Shown here one piece after another: positions 22,401 to 37,400 of a DNA stretch of 64,000 nucleotides. This DNA comes from Lucinisca nassula. Lineage: Eukaryota > Mollusca > Bivalvia > Lucinida > Lucinidae. The translations under genes and the position numbers were made by a program. Where the stretch lies: positions 119,874,223-119,938,222 of the forward strand of contig OY757025.1 in the NCBI GenBank assembly GCA_963580285.1. Direction: 5' to 3'. Position 1 is the stretch's first letter. Each line of letters starts with the position of its first letter. The notes beneath the pieces were generated by a model. That model was given only the letters and a program-made list of their open reading frames with translations, had not been told where the DNA came from and ran no database searches.

Positions 22401-25400
22401 CTTATTACAATTCTCAACATCAGTTGAAAAACTCGCTCTGAGCCCAAATCATATAGGGAAAAGTGCGTTTCACGGGGCCATTCATACTTTTCCTTATTTT
22501 ATTTAAATGTATGAGGCGGTTCTCACAAGCACGCACAGTCTATATTTGATCTAGAAATAAGAAATAAGAAAGTTTAGTAAACCGCTTAAAGGATGGTTTT
22601 CTTTGCCAGTGTTAAATGAAACGGCTTATGTCTCTCCTGGAAATTTGCTATTCTGCTCTCACACTGTTTTTGCACAAAGCATACGTTATATTGTTTGTTT
22701 TAATGAACAGTCAATATGATTTCAACCCATAAGAAATAAAAGTGATATGAATTTTATGAAAAAGCCTTGTAATTTTGGTAGTTCGCTGGCGATTTAATAC
22801 ACAGTTTCTATTGCTGTAGGCTCAACAAGAGGCAAAATACCAGGAGATCCGAGATTTTGTCGATGCTCACCCGTTTTTCTGCACCATGAATGCCAAGTTT
22901 AAGCGTTTACTAGAAATGAGTCTCAGGAAAGAAACATACATTTTTGACACTAATATCGTCAAACAAGGAGATCCTGTTGTTGGACTGCATTTTATATTAA
23001 GGTAATATTTTCTCCAATACATTACTGTTTTGCTATAAAGCTTTAAATGTTAATCCTTTTTATCTCTGGCATAGCATTACAAACCAATACATCAACATGT
23101 ATTACTTCATCCCTGTATATGTATTTAGAATGTTGTCGTTTTTATATGTGCACTAGATATATCGTGCGAGTTTTATTTTTCTAGGAGAATTGTAGGAGAA
23201 TAGAAGGGGAGTCCCGTTTTATGTTCAGATAATATGATTTATTCCCTAACGCACATTTTCGAAAGGGCCTCTTTTTCAGCCAGAAATTACAGATTTTATG
23301 TCAACACCCTAGTATATACAGACATGCCATAAAACAGTATCGAAAGTGAATCCTTTGAATTTGTATTTATTCTTGCATGCACCAAGTTAGGGAAACAAAG
23401 ATAAATTAAATAGGCCTTTTTAGCTCACCAGAGCCGAAGGCTCCGGGGGAGCTTATAGGATAGGCAGTTGTCCGTCGTCGTCGTCTGCGTCTGCGTCTGC
23501 GTCGTCTGCGTCGTCTTCGTCAACATTTTCAAACGACATCTCCTCTGAAGCCACTGGGCGGATTCAGCCCAAATTTCATCTGTAGCATCCTTGGGCAGGG
23601 GGATTGAAAGTTTTTGTTTTTAATGAAAATCGGCTGATTAGTTTGGTTGCTATGGCAACTTAGAGTTTCCATAGACTTATAATGGGGAAAATAGAAAAAT
23701 GGCATTTACTGCCAAGCCTCTGCAGATATTTTGACAAAACTTTCATAGAAATATTCCATAGGTAATCTACTATCTGCCGTATGATTTTAGGCCTTCTGCT
23801 CATTTTTATTGGTTACCATGGAAACCAAAATGCAAAAAATAGACAAAAAATACTTACAAAATCATCTCCTCAGAAACCATAAGCTCTAGGAGGCTGAGAC
23901 TTTATGAAAATATTCACCATATTTGCCTTTACAGGTTTTATGTTTTTTATGAAATTTGGCCTTTTAGTTTTGTTGCTATAGCAACTTAGAGTTTCCATTG
24001 ACTTATAATGGGGAAAACTGAAAAATGGCATTTACTGCCAAGTCATTGCAGATATTTTGACAAAACTTACATTGCATGTTCCTTGTGTAAACTTCTCTCA
24101 GCCATATGCTTTTATGTCAACCTGGGGGTCCCGTAGGTTGTGCCGGGACCATGCCCCGCCCCCTCCACTTCATAAAATGCCTATTATCTCAGAAACCTTA
24201 CAGATCCCAACCCCTAAATCATATATATTCTTGTTCCTTATGATAAGATGCATTACGTGACACCAACCTGGGGGTCCCCCGGGATGTGCCGGGGACATGC
24301 CCTGCCCCCTCTATTTCATAAAATGCCATTTATCTCAGAAACTATTCAGATCCCCACCCCTAAACTATATATATTCTTGTTCCTTATGATAAGATGCATT
24401 AAGTGACACCAACCTAGGGGTCCCCCGGGATGTGCCGGGGACATGCCCCACCCCCTCCACTTCATAAAATGCCATATATCTCAGAAACCATACAGATCCC
24501 CGCCCCTAAACTATATATATTCTTGTTCCTTATGCTAAGATGCATTAAGTGACACCAACCTGGGGGTCCCCCGGGTTGTGCCGGGACAATGCCCAACCCC
24601 CTCCACTTCATAAAAGGCCAAATATTCCAGAAACCTTGCAGATCCCCTGCCCTAAACCATATATATTCTTGTTCCTTATGATAAGACACATTCAGTGACA
24701 CAAACCTAGGGGTCACCAAGGGTGCTCCTGGGCCATGCTTCACCCCTTGACTTCACAAAAAACCATATACCAGGCAAACTGTTCAGAGCCCCACCCCTAA
24801 ACCATATATATTCTTGTTCCTTATGATAAGATGCAATCACTGACACCAGCATGCGGGTCCACCCAGGGTGCCATGGGCCATGCCCCACCCCTTTACTTCA
24901 TTAAAGTCCATATATCTCAGACACCATACAGATCCCCACCCCTAAACAATATATATTCTTGTTCCTTATGATAAGATGCATTAAGTGACACCAACCTGGG
25001 GTTCCCCCGGGATATGCCCCGACCCCTCCACTTTATAAAAGGCCATTTATCTCAGAAACCATTCAGATCCCCACCCTTAAACCATATATATTCTTGTTTC
25101 TTATGATAAGACGCATTAAATGACACCAACCTGTGGGTCCCTCGGGATGTGCCGGGGACATGCCCCACTCCTTCCACTTCATAAAATGCCATTTATCTCA
25201 GAAACCATTGAGATCCCCACCCCTAAACCATATATATTTTCATTCCTTACGATAAGTTGCATTCAGTGACACCAATTTTGGGGTCCCCAGGGATGTGCCG
25301 GAACCATGCCCAACCACCCCCCTCCTCTTCGTAAAAGGCCAAATATTCCAGAAACCTTACAGATACCACCCCTAAACCATATACATTCATGCTTCACCCC

Positions 25401-28400
25401 TTCACTTCACATACGACCATATATCTGAGAAACTGTTCAGAGCACCACCCCTAAACCATATATATTCTATTTCCTTATGATAACACGCAATCAGTGACAC
25501 CAGCATGCAGGTCCCCCCGGGGTGCCACAGGCCATGCCCCACCCCTTTACTCCATTAAAATCCATATATCTTAGAAACCGTTCAGATCCCCACCCCTTAA
25601 CCATATTTATTCTTGTTCCTTATGATAAGACTCAACTTAATAATAGGCCATATATCTCAGAAACCATTCAAATCCCCATCCTATAATCACATATATTCTT
25701 GTTCATTGTTATTAGACACATTCAGTCACCCCCATCCTTGGGGGTCCGCCTTGGGGGTCCGCAGGGGCCATTTCTTTCCCTGCCACTTCATTAAAGTGCC
25801 TCATATCTCAGAAACCATTCAGATCCCCACCATTTAACCGCATATACTCTTGGTCCTTATGATAAGACTTATTCATTGACAACAATCTTGGGCTTTTCTG
25901 GGATCTGCCATGCCCGATTCCCTCCATTGCTTAAAAGGCCTTACATCTCAGGAACCATACGTACATATTCCCACAGATAAACCATAAATGTCTTTGTTCC
26001 TTTTGATAAGACGCATTTAGTGACACCAACCAGGGCTCCATTGGGTCCATGCCCCGATCTCTCTACTTATATAAAACACCTAATATTTCAGATACAGTCC
26101 ACATGGGTGCTCATTTGGGTATGGGGTTTGTTTGGGAGACTTTATAATTGGTATAATAAAATCATATCATGTTATAATACATGGCTGCCATTGGGCAGTG
26201 TCCACCTGAGCTCAGGTTTATGAACTTTGGCTCTTTGGTTTGTTTGCTATGCCAAGTTTTGAGTTTCCATTGTCCTAAAACGGGGAAAATTGAAAAATGA
26301 CATTAATGCCTTTCAAGATATTTTGTCACACTTTCATAGAAATGTTCCTTTAATAATGTTCTTTTTGGCCTATTTGTTGCCACAGATGGGAAATTGTCAA
26401 TTGTCATCTGTTGTCCTGCAACAACACATTCAAGCGACATCAAATCTAAAGCCACGAGGCTTATTGGGTCCAAATTTTATCTGTAGCATCCTAGGGCACA
26501 GGGCTTCCATGGTTAATTAAAATACATTGCTGCCAGTGGGCAGTGGCCTCCTGAGCTCTGGTGAGCATTGTGGCCCATGGGCCTCTTATTTCTTATTTCT
26601 TCATGAAAACTCTGTTGTGGGTATGAGTTTCTGGGATCGCCTTATTTTAACGTGTAACTACAACTCATATGCTGAAGAGGATTGGGACAAGGTTAAGTAT
26701 CCTTTTAATTACCCCTTGTCTGGAAACACAAATTCTAGAGTATTTCGGAGAAGTGAGAGTAGTTAGCAGAAATCTTTAGAATTAGGGGATAACGCAGCTG
26801 AAAATTGTTATTTGGGGAGGTAAATCGGAGGTTTTACGGTCGGAAATTTCGTTTTATGGCGACGCGTTAGCGGAGCCGTAAAACGTAATTTGCGAGCGTA
26901 AAACCGACGATTTTCCTCCCCCAAATGACAATTTTCAATACAGTTATTCCCATTCTAATCCACTTATTCGGTTGTTAAGCTTAAAATTTTACTATTTTGC
27001 ACAAGGCGGCAAGCGCGGTGAGCTGCGTAAAACCAAATGTCAGCCAATGAAAAGCGACGCTACGTGATGACGTCGGGTTTCCAACAGTATGTCGCAGAAT
27101 ATACTGTCGCAAGTTTTTGACGTTATCCAACCAGACGTCGCGTTACATACGCAAGTGCTTTAGAACGCTAATTAACCTTTGTTTCTGTTTCTACAGTGGA
27201 GGAGCCCAGGTGACTATAGAGCCGAAGAAACACAAACAACAATATCTTGATCTGTGGCCTTTCGAAGCCGGGGTAGACGCTATGTCTCTTGAGTTTGAGC
27301 ATCTGAGGTAAGCCATTACGCAAAAAAGCCTATACAAATACATTGCCATCTTTTTCGCCGAAAAAATGAAAATTTTATGATGAAAAATTGTGATATTTTT
27401 CTTAATTCTGTTCTAAATATAGTTTGTTGCCACTCGTTAGAACCGCCTCATTGAGACGGTTCTAACGTGTACCCACAATCTATATTTTTGAGCAGAAATA
27501 AGAAAAATAGGTTTTACCCCCGGAAACCCCAGTTTTACTATATAAAATTGGGGTTCAAGGGGGTCAAAATTATAAAGGCGTATTTTCGTGATGATAGCTC
27601 CTCGTGAGGACGAGTAATAAGGAGTATGTATGGACGATTTTCCTTCTTTTTTTACATAAAATCATAAATTGTAGGCACATGTGAAAATTATCTCATCGAG
27701 ACATGTTTCGAACCAGCATTAATGATAATTATTCCATAACTGTCCTTATTGCTGATCCTTATCTGGGGTTATGTGAACGTGATTAATCTCACTAGACCAT
27801 TCTTGATGTATATATGTGTTTTAAGTTGTGACGTGACATAAAATACGTTTTTAACCCATTTAGTACCGGAAACCCCAAAACGGGTACCCTGAAAAACGGT
27901 GTAGGCCCAGATCAGACGCTGCAGAACGCGGCGTCTGATCAGGGCTTACACTGTTTGCAATAGTTGAGTCATTTTCCAAATACATTTTGATGAAAACACA
28001 ACCTGACACCCCTTAATTATGAAATGGACTCCTGCTAAATATAATAAGGAAAATTCCTTTTGGTACAAAAAGGGTTAAGAGAAAGGAGAGAATTCTCAAA
28101 TCATATGAGCTATGTCACCAGAAAACTTGTTTCCTAGCAACAAAGGTACCGATTAGTTTGCGCATGCGCAGATCATCACATTTGTTTTCGCTGTTTGGAT
28201 AGTATAATGCTAGTTTCAATATCAACCATTCCAAGACTCTCGCTAGTCTGTGTAGCTGAGCAGGCTAGTTTGTGTCGGACTGGTCGCAAACCGCTAATAC
28301 CGTTTCTCGGAACAGAATGCCTATGATACTTTTAATAGTCAACCACAGGTCTGAGATAAAAATATCATTGTCAAACGATGAACAATATAGACCGATGTCC

Positions 28401-31400
28401 AGGACAAGTGACATTCATGACAACTCATAATTGATCCTAACAGAACGAAATAAAACGGCCCCGCCCGTTGTGGCTTGAAGAAATAAATAGGCTGCATGAT
28501 GCTTCCACAGAGTGCTGAAGCCGACCGCACACAAGTACTGGTAAACCGCATAGGATCTAAGCCTGCCTAGGTAAAGCGGTGCAAGTCGGACCGTCTATGC
28601 TTATAAACCATTATGGTTTCATTGGTCGACAGGGCTTGAGATATCATTTCATCTCAATGTCTGGTAAAAGTCCTACAAAATTGGAAGCAACGTCTCCAAA
28701 ATGACCTTTATAGTGTTGACGGGGACGTTGAACATCAAATCAAATAAAAGAACGAAATACCTGACCAAAACATGTTACAAATATTACTGAAAGTAAATTC
28801 CGCGCTTCCTTCTTCCATTCAAGGGTGAAAACTCTGCACAACGGGAGAAATAAAAATCATAGAACATGAGCAAGAACAAAGGTCTCAACGCTTTGCGAAT
28901 CAAAGCACTGACAGCACCGGTAGTCGATTCCCAGCAGGCATTCAACGTTGAACTAACGTTGATACAACGTTGAAAACGTTGTTTCAACGTTAGTTCAACG
29001 TTGAGTCAACGTTTTGTGCCTGCAGAGTTGCCTCTTAGTTTGGTTGGGAATTGGTCCTGAACGCAGATTGTTTCTTTGAACCTTAAATATCTTGCTTTTA
29101 AGTAAATGGCGAAGATATTTTAATCGACTGAACTGAACCAGCGATAGTCACGTGTACAATAGCAGGCGGGAAGCCTGGCGTATTAGCAAATTTAGATCGA
29201 TGGGTAGGACTAAGTCAATGTTACTAATATAAATTCCATTGACAGTGGTAACCTAGATAAAACGCCGTATCAGAACTTTCATTGTATTTCCAACTTTAGA
29301 TCGATTGATAGGATTAAGTCAATGTTACTGATAAAAAATTTCACTGACAGTGATAACCTAGAAAAAACGCCGTATCAGAGTTTTCATTGTATTACCAACT
29401 TTAGATCGATGGATAGGACTAAATCAATGTTACTGGTAAATTTTCACTGACAGTGATAACCTAGATAAAACGCCGTATCAGAGTTTTCATTGTATTAGCA
29501 ACTTTAGATCGATGGATAGGTTTAAATCAACGTTACTGATCAATTTTTCACTAGCAGTGATAACCCAGATAAAACGTCGTATCAGAGTTTTCATTGTTAG
29601 TTTAGTATCGGTACTTCCATGAAATATTATTCACATTCACCGCGGATCGGTTTGTTGTAACTATGCCTGTTCAAAATTTGAGGTACAGGTCTAATACCTC
29701 CAACAAAAGGAGTTGTACAACAGTTTTGCACAGTATCATTGTGAAAAGTGCAATCTGGCTAGCTTTTCAACATTTTTGTATTGCTTTTCATAAAGGAAAT
29801 ATAGACTAAGGTAAGGCTTCTTAATTCGTTTTAGCCTTTCTTCTGTAGTTGTTTATTTTGAATCTTGTCATGAAACCTTGATATTCAAGACTTCTTACAT
29901 CACCGAGAAGTTTCATTGCTCTCCCGGTTTCAGACCTTGCTATTTCTATCTTGTAGTGACTCAGTATTTTTCTCCGAAACGCTTCTTCTACTCGTTTCAC
30001 AACAGTTATTATAAGCTATTATGGAAAGATTAGATGTTTAAAGAACCTTCATAATGATAGATTTGAATCAAAGTAGTCTAAAGTTTTGGAAAGCAAAATA
30101 ACTCAATATGACGTGTCATGTCGTTATAAGTTATAAAAAATACAACAGAGATAAAACGGATAATTTCAATGCGATTTTATGGAAAACATATACGCGTATA
30201 CTGTGGAAATACAATAGAAGTAAGATAGATATTTTCAATGCGATGTAATGGAAAACATATAAGCATATACTGTGAATAGATAACTTAATGTCTTAAATGC
30301 CTTATGTCTTTGAGTTTTTGCATCACATATATTATTTTTATTGGGATAACCAGTTGGCCATTTTGTGGGAAATGAAACCGTCCTTTTGCCTTTCAGCAAT
30401 CAAGGTTTCATTTAGGGTCTGTTGTTTCATGTTTTTGTTTCTTTCCCTTTGGTGTCTTTGATGGGAACTGTAGGTTAATTGTATCGATTCCTGATCATTG
30501 CCTTCACTTGTATTTTAATGTGCACCTCAGTATGAAAACAATCCTATTCATACGCATTGTTAAACTAACACCCAAAAATGAATATTTTCAAATGAAACCG
30601 TCTACTTTTTCGCATATTTCTGCTCGATGAGGCGTCGAGGCGGTTCGAATGAGTATCCACAACCTATATTTTTGGGCAGAAACACCTCTTTCAATTCAGT
30701 TGTACATTATAAAACTTGGGTATTTGACAGTTTCAGCGTTAAGGCTTAGTTTGGTTGGTACCTGATGCTCTGTCTCTGGTCAGGCCCATTGGAGTCTACA
30801 TGTTGGTTTTCTTTTGCTCCAGCATTTCAGTGATTTCTTGCTGTCGAGTCCTCACCGTTGTTTCATCTCTGTGGTTGTTTGATTTTTGTGTTCACGGAGA
30901 TGTTGCACTGATGAGTTAGGAAGCCTTCATGCGGACTGAACTTGTTTGTCTTAATCGCGATGGAAGTAAGGGCGAGGATTGTGGCCGCGTGGAGTCCTTT
31001 TGAGCCTCACCCCCCCCCCCCACACACACACACACAATGGAATTCGTTTCCGCTGACCGTTCCAAGGCCGTTCTTCTGTCGCGGTTTATTTTTGTTATGG
31101 TTTGTCTTTGGGTATTTGTGTCGCTTATATTATTTTATTTTGGATAGCCTACGTATTGGCCATTTCGCGGGAAAGTAACTCTCCTTTTGGGTTCCGCCAT
31201 TGATGTTTCCATTAGGGTCTAGTTGTTTCATGTTTGTGTTTCTTTCTCCTCTGTTCCTCTGAGGGGAGCTGTGGATAAATTTTATCGATTCCTGATCATT
31301 GCATCCAGTTCTATTTTAAGCATGTCAAAGTTTATAGGCGTATTACCGTCTTCAGTATAATAGAAGGAAAGGCAATGGTCAGGAATCGATACATGTACCC

Positions 31401-34400
31401 TATAAAAGTCCCATATTTTTACATTTATCAGACTTCATGATTCAAATGAATCAAAGGCTTGAGAAGCCTCAAATGCGGTGAATTACAGGGTATCTGATCT
31501 GGATCTACACTATTGGCGAGTGTCCAACATTTGTATGTGAAGAAACACCACTATATCACTTAACATATAACATTTGAAATAATTATCTGATTTTCGTCTA
31601 AGATGTCTCTCTGACAAAACAGTTGCAGGAATGATTCTGGACTGTTACATGTATTTCTGCTTCTAACATACATGTACACCGATAGTAAACGCATTTTTAC
31701 AGTTCAACCACGGAGGTGTTCCAGATGATGTTTTTATATCTGCTTCAAACATCGATTGTAGGTGCTCATTAGAACTGCATCAATGAAGAAGTTCTAACGA
31801 GAACCCACAATCCTTGTTTAATAAGAGAAATAAGAGGAATAAAGTATGCCCTGCACACCCTATTTTTCTCTGAAAAAGGTGGGTATATGGGGGTGTCATT
31901 ACGATAACACACCCGTGCGAAGTAGTGCATTTTTTCAGATCTCCAGAATGGCTACTTTTGGGTTGAAAATCCATGATATTTTTCTGACTTATACTGCAAA
32001 CATAGGTTTTGGGTGCTCGTTAGAACTGCCTCATTGAGGCGGTTCTAACGAGTACCCACAACTTGTTTTGGGTACTTGTTAGAACAACCTATGTCTTGGA
32101 GCAGAAATAAGAAAAATAATGTATACCCCCGTAAACCCCAGTTTTCTCCATAGAAAGTGGGTTTTAGAGGGATTTTCATTTCACGGACTTGTTCGCGTGG
32201 TGTTAATAACATAGGCTTGTTTACCTTATGGGTCTTAAAATGTTGGCTATTTAATTCAAACCACAAGAATGATGCTGGATTACATGTTTATACAGCAATT
32301 GTGAGTTGCCACATTTAATCAGATTATCGGGTCATTCATACTAATAAAGAATGCAGAAATTGTACTTTCTCTTTCAGCAGACATAACACAGCTGTGTTAA
32401 TTTTATCAATGTTTTCATGACCTACAAATTTAATTAGGCAGGAACAGCATTTTGAGCCGATGATTTCAGTCATTCTGAGGCATATGACAAAAGCGACAGC
32501 TATAATGCTTCTTAAAAACCACTCAGAATATGGTGGATAAGAAGGGTCATCGAGCGATGACTTAAGTCTGACGACTTCACTTCGTGAATTCACCGACTAA
32601 AAATGAGATAAGCAATTTACAATAGTATGTATTGACAATTATGATGTTGTTGTTTTTTTAGCTTTTAGTGGGTCGAAAATACCGACCAAGCCAACTCTTA
32701 AAAGTTCTATTTATTACTACATTTCATATGTACCTGCTTTTATTCTCATATAATATATATTTGTCAGTGAAAAACAGAGGTAAGCTATAACGCTCAAAAA
32801 CATATATGTAGTCTCATACCCATTAATTTTTTATAGTAAAAGAAACATGTTATATACTGTTCTGTTCATTTGTTACATGTTTCTTAAATGCGATGAAAAT
32901 ATTCGTAGCTTTCTTACGTACACCTTGAAAAATTCTTATTGCACGCTTTATGTTGGTCACGTAGTTCTTATTTTTTTTCTAGTTTCTCCACACAATAAGC
33001 ACATAGTATACGAACACGACACAAAACACACCTGTAGCTGACTCGACCTTAGAGAGAGGGCCAAATTTTGAATTGAACTAATACAAACGGTCACTCGATT
33101 TGAATACAAAAAATGATCTTAGTGAAAACTGAAAACTACGCGTGTTTTTCAGGCAAAGAATAATATCTCGATTTTCGATCAGACTATGTCATTTTACGGA
33201 CACAAAAGAAAGCATTACATCACGTGATGTGCTGTTTAATGCTACAATACAGCCTTATAAAAATGCAGACTCCACACGCAAGAATGGAAATCAATAAGCA
33301 TGCTTTCTGAGCTTGTTTCGGTCAGTAAAATAGAAGTGAAGGCAATGATCAGGATTCTATAAATTAACCCACAGCTCCCACCAGAGATACCAAAGGGAAA
33401 GAAACGCAAACATGAAACAACACACCCTAATGGAAACATCAATAGCTGAAAGCCGAAAGGACAGTAACTTTCCCACAAACAACCAATTGGCTATCCAAAA
33501 CAAAATAATATAAGCCATACAAACACTCAAAGACAAACAATAATAAGTCTGATCACTGCCTTCAATTTTATTTTATTCAAAGGTAATGATGGAATTTACA
33601 CTTGACTACAATAAGGTACGGGAGATGTACTGCCGCCATGAAACGACTCTTGACACGAGTTGCAGTGAAGCTAAAATATTGGCTTTCAGAAAAAAAAAAC
33701 ACTAATTATAACCCTCATTTAAAATTTCAAAAAGTTATAAGAAAACTTCAGAGAGAGCGACAGTCACAGGACGTAGTCCACTCTTGGCACCGGCAGGAAG
33801 AGATAAATACACAATGAACGTGAACAACAACAAGCGCTTTACAAATGGAACAATCAAACCTCTCTTCTTTATAAGGGGTGATTCGACACCTGGAAAGCAT
33901 TTAACAAGCAAGCACATAGAGAATACCATGTTCGTGTCATATTATATCGAGTTTATCAGGCAAGGCTTGGAGAACGCTTGTAGAATCGCGAGGCTTGCCG
34001 AGCGATTCTACACGCGTTCTCGTAGCCGAGCGTTATCGGAGCTGAACCTGATAATCTTTATATCAAATAACACGAATATGATATTCTATTCATCAGTTTA
34101 TCCTGTTGTTTACTCTTAAACTTGCAATTTTAAAGTTATTTTTCCAAGTTTTCCAGTTACATATCACATTTGATGTCCATCTTTTCCAGTAGTCGTGTTA
34201 ATTCATAAAAGTGTAATGCCATGTTCACCTGATGAAATAGAAGTGAAGGTAATGATCAGGAATCGATAAAATTAACCCACAGCTCCCATCAGAGACTCCA
34301 AAGGGAAATTCACATGTCCTGAGATAGCATATCTTTATATGGTCAATATGGTGCAATGCAATTAATATATGGGTACCTGATAAAATAAAGTATAAAGAAA

Positions 34401-37400
34401 CAACGAAAGAACAACACGAGCACCACCACCTTAAGACCTTGAATATGCTCCTGAGGCCATAATAAATGCAGGTACAGAATATAAGCTGGACTATGATCGA
34501 GTATGGGAAGATGTTATACCACAGCCACACGGCACTAAGCAACAGATGCCTCAAAGTGTAACGAAGCTTTTAAAATTGCACCTGGAAACAAAGAATGCAC
34601 ACACAAGAATAAACACCAAGAATCAAGCTTTATGGGCTCAGATTTGCTAGATTCAGCAAATTAGGCAATTAGATCTTTTTCAGGTTCTTCTGGTGCGGTT
34701 TATTTTTCTGGATAGCCAATTGGCCATTTTGTTGGAAAGTAACTGTCTTTTTGGCTTACCTCTATTGATGTTTCCATTAGGGTCTAGTTGTTTCATGTTT
34801 GCGTTTCTTTCCCTTTAGTGTCTCTGATGGGAGCAGTGGGTTAATTGTATGGATTCCTGAACAGTGCCTTCACATCTATCTTGAATGTGCTTAGTGATTC
34901 TGTCCTACCGTCACCGCATGACGTTTCAACCCCACTGCAGTGAAAGGGTGGATACCAAAAACATTCCATCGCGTGTGCTGAAAACATCCGAATTCTCACG
35001 AATGCTCTTCGCACTCGTGGAAGTTCGGATGTTTTCAGCACACGAGATGACATATTTTTGGTATCCGCTGAAATAAATTAAATTTTCTTTTTATTATATT
35101 GCAGAACGCAATTTATAGAATACTAAAAAACGTAAAAAGTTTTGCCCGCTCGCTGCAATGAGACGGTATAAATGGTATCAATCACTAATGAAATGATATG
35201 AAATCATTTCAATAGTGTTAGAAATCAATTTTATTTGTATAAGATATGTATTGATTTTACTGATGAGTATTTTAAAGCTGTATAGACATTGGAAATATTC
35301 TTCAAAACACGCGTACTATTTAAAACAATACAATCTCAATTGTGCATCCACTGCTTCAAGTGCATTAATGAATAACAACTTAAATCATGTGTTTATGCAG
35401 TTTCCCGCAATGCTGGTGCTTTTACAGTTCGATGACACATCTATGCGTTCAAGAACTAGTATTTTTCAGATGAAACTGTTTTATATTTTTTCTTTTTTCT
35501 AGCCCACATATAAATTGGCTAAGCTCATTGGAACCGCCGCAATAAGACGGTTCTATAGAGTACCAACAACCTGTGTGTTGAGCAAAAATTAGGGAAATAA
35601 TGAATACCCTCGCAAACCCAACTTTTCTCTCTGTAAGATGGGAGAAAGAATGGTTTTGATTGCAAAGACTAGTTAACATGAAGATCTGTCTATACTGTTT
35701 TCACATCCGCAAAAATATTATGACATCACATGCCACTTTATACAATTGTGCGATCAATCTTGTCTCTACATTTCTTTTTACTTATTTTTCGTAATTCTGC
35801 TGAACAGGTCCCGAGGTTATAAAACATTTTTGTCCTCATTTCAGCTTAGCATGAAATTTGTAATACCCATAACTATTGAAATAAAAAAAAAATCAGGCAA
35901 TGTGTCTGCTTAGATCAGCACATTAAGACATTTACCTTGTTCATAAATTTTAAAATGACAATACTTGTTGGCATTTTTAAAATTAATGAGCAGGATAAAT
36001 TTCATGCCCAAGTGAGTTCAGAATGTAGAAAGTTTTATAACAACGGGGCCAGTTTTCTTACATACACTGGCGTCTTCTATGGTACTCACTTCATGAACGT
36101 GCTAGCGTTGTCAAAATAACCGTTAAAACTATTATTGTTCGCTTATGTGCCTGCAGCCTTCATGCGGACTGAACAAATTATTTGTCTTAATCGAGACGGA
36201 ATGAAGGGCAAGGATTGTGACCACGTAAAATCGATTTATGCCCCCCCCCCCCCCCCCCCAGTTGAATTCGTTTCCGCTGACCGTTCCAAGGCGGTTCTTC
36301 TCTCATGGTTTATTTTTGGGTGTTTGTGTCGCTTATATTATTTTATTTTGGATAGCCAATTGGCCATTTTGTGGAAAAGTAACTATCCTTATGGCTTTCC
36401 GCTATTGATGTTTCCATTAGGGTCTGTTGTTTCATGTTTGTGTTTCTCTCCCTTTGGTGTCTCTGATGGGAGCTGTGGGTTAATTGTATCGATTTCTGAT
36501 CATTGCCTTCACTTCTATTTTCAGACTCAATGACGGCTTTTGCATAAATATTTGTTAAAAGAGGACTGAGACCTGATTCTATGTCTGTCGCTGGGCCCAT
36601 CATTGTTTAACTAATGGTTTTCTTTAGCTCTGGCTAACAGTGTAAATGGGATCGGCTGTGCTAGCTCATCTTTGCTTCATCTCAGTGTTTGGATTTGATT
36701 TACCGTATGTCTCTGTGATGATGCATTATTGAGTTAGGAAAGTATTGTGCAAACCGATTATTTAATGTCTCTTGTTGGGAACAGCACCCTAACCTAGGGC
36801 GAAGATTCGGCCGGTAAATTATCTTTAAGCTCACCCCCCACCCCCACAACACACACACACACCATTGGCATATGCTGCTGATCGTTCTAAGGCGGTAGTT
36901 TTTGGTGTTGGTCTTTTGCTGTTATTTTGTTGTATGTCTGCGAATTTGTTGTGAGTAGTTGTTTAGTGTTTTCTAATGGTCTAATCTGAATAGAGGGCTG
37001 ATTGTTCCATTTCATAAACACTCGTAATGTTCCATTTCATAAACACTCGTAATTTTTCTTGTTTTGTGTATGTTACTTCTTCCTCTTGGTGTCTAGAGTT
37101 GGCTGTGTCTTATGATTGTGGCGTTCCATGGATCTTTCTTTTAAACATTTACTCCTCGAGACGCCCGCTGCAAAAGATTTCTTTTGAAAACAATGTTACA
37201 ATGTGCAAAATGTCATGGAAGCGCTTTGAGCATGACATCACGAAAACAGGCCTATATAATTTTGACCCCCCTCGAACCCCAATTTTATATAGTAAAACTG
37301 GGGTTTCCGGGGGTATACCTTATTTTTCTTATTTCTGCTCTAAAATATAGATTGTGGGTACTCATTAGAACCGCCTCGATGAGGCGGTTCTAACGAGTAC

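Noticed and set aside
24462..24888. Minus-strand ORFs of 60-93 residues
   Set aside because: They are by-products of the 147-bp GC-rich tandem repeat; their peptides repeat with the unit.
27597..27625. 'ctcctcgtgaggacgag' as a structured RNA
   Set aside because: It is a short local inverted repeat only; no conserved RNA core could be matched.
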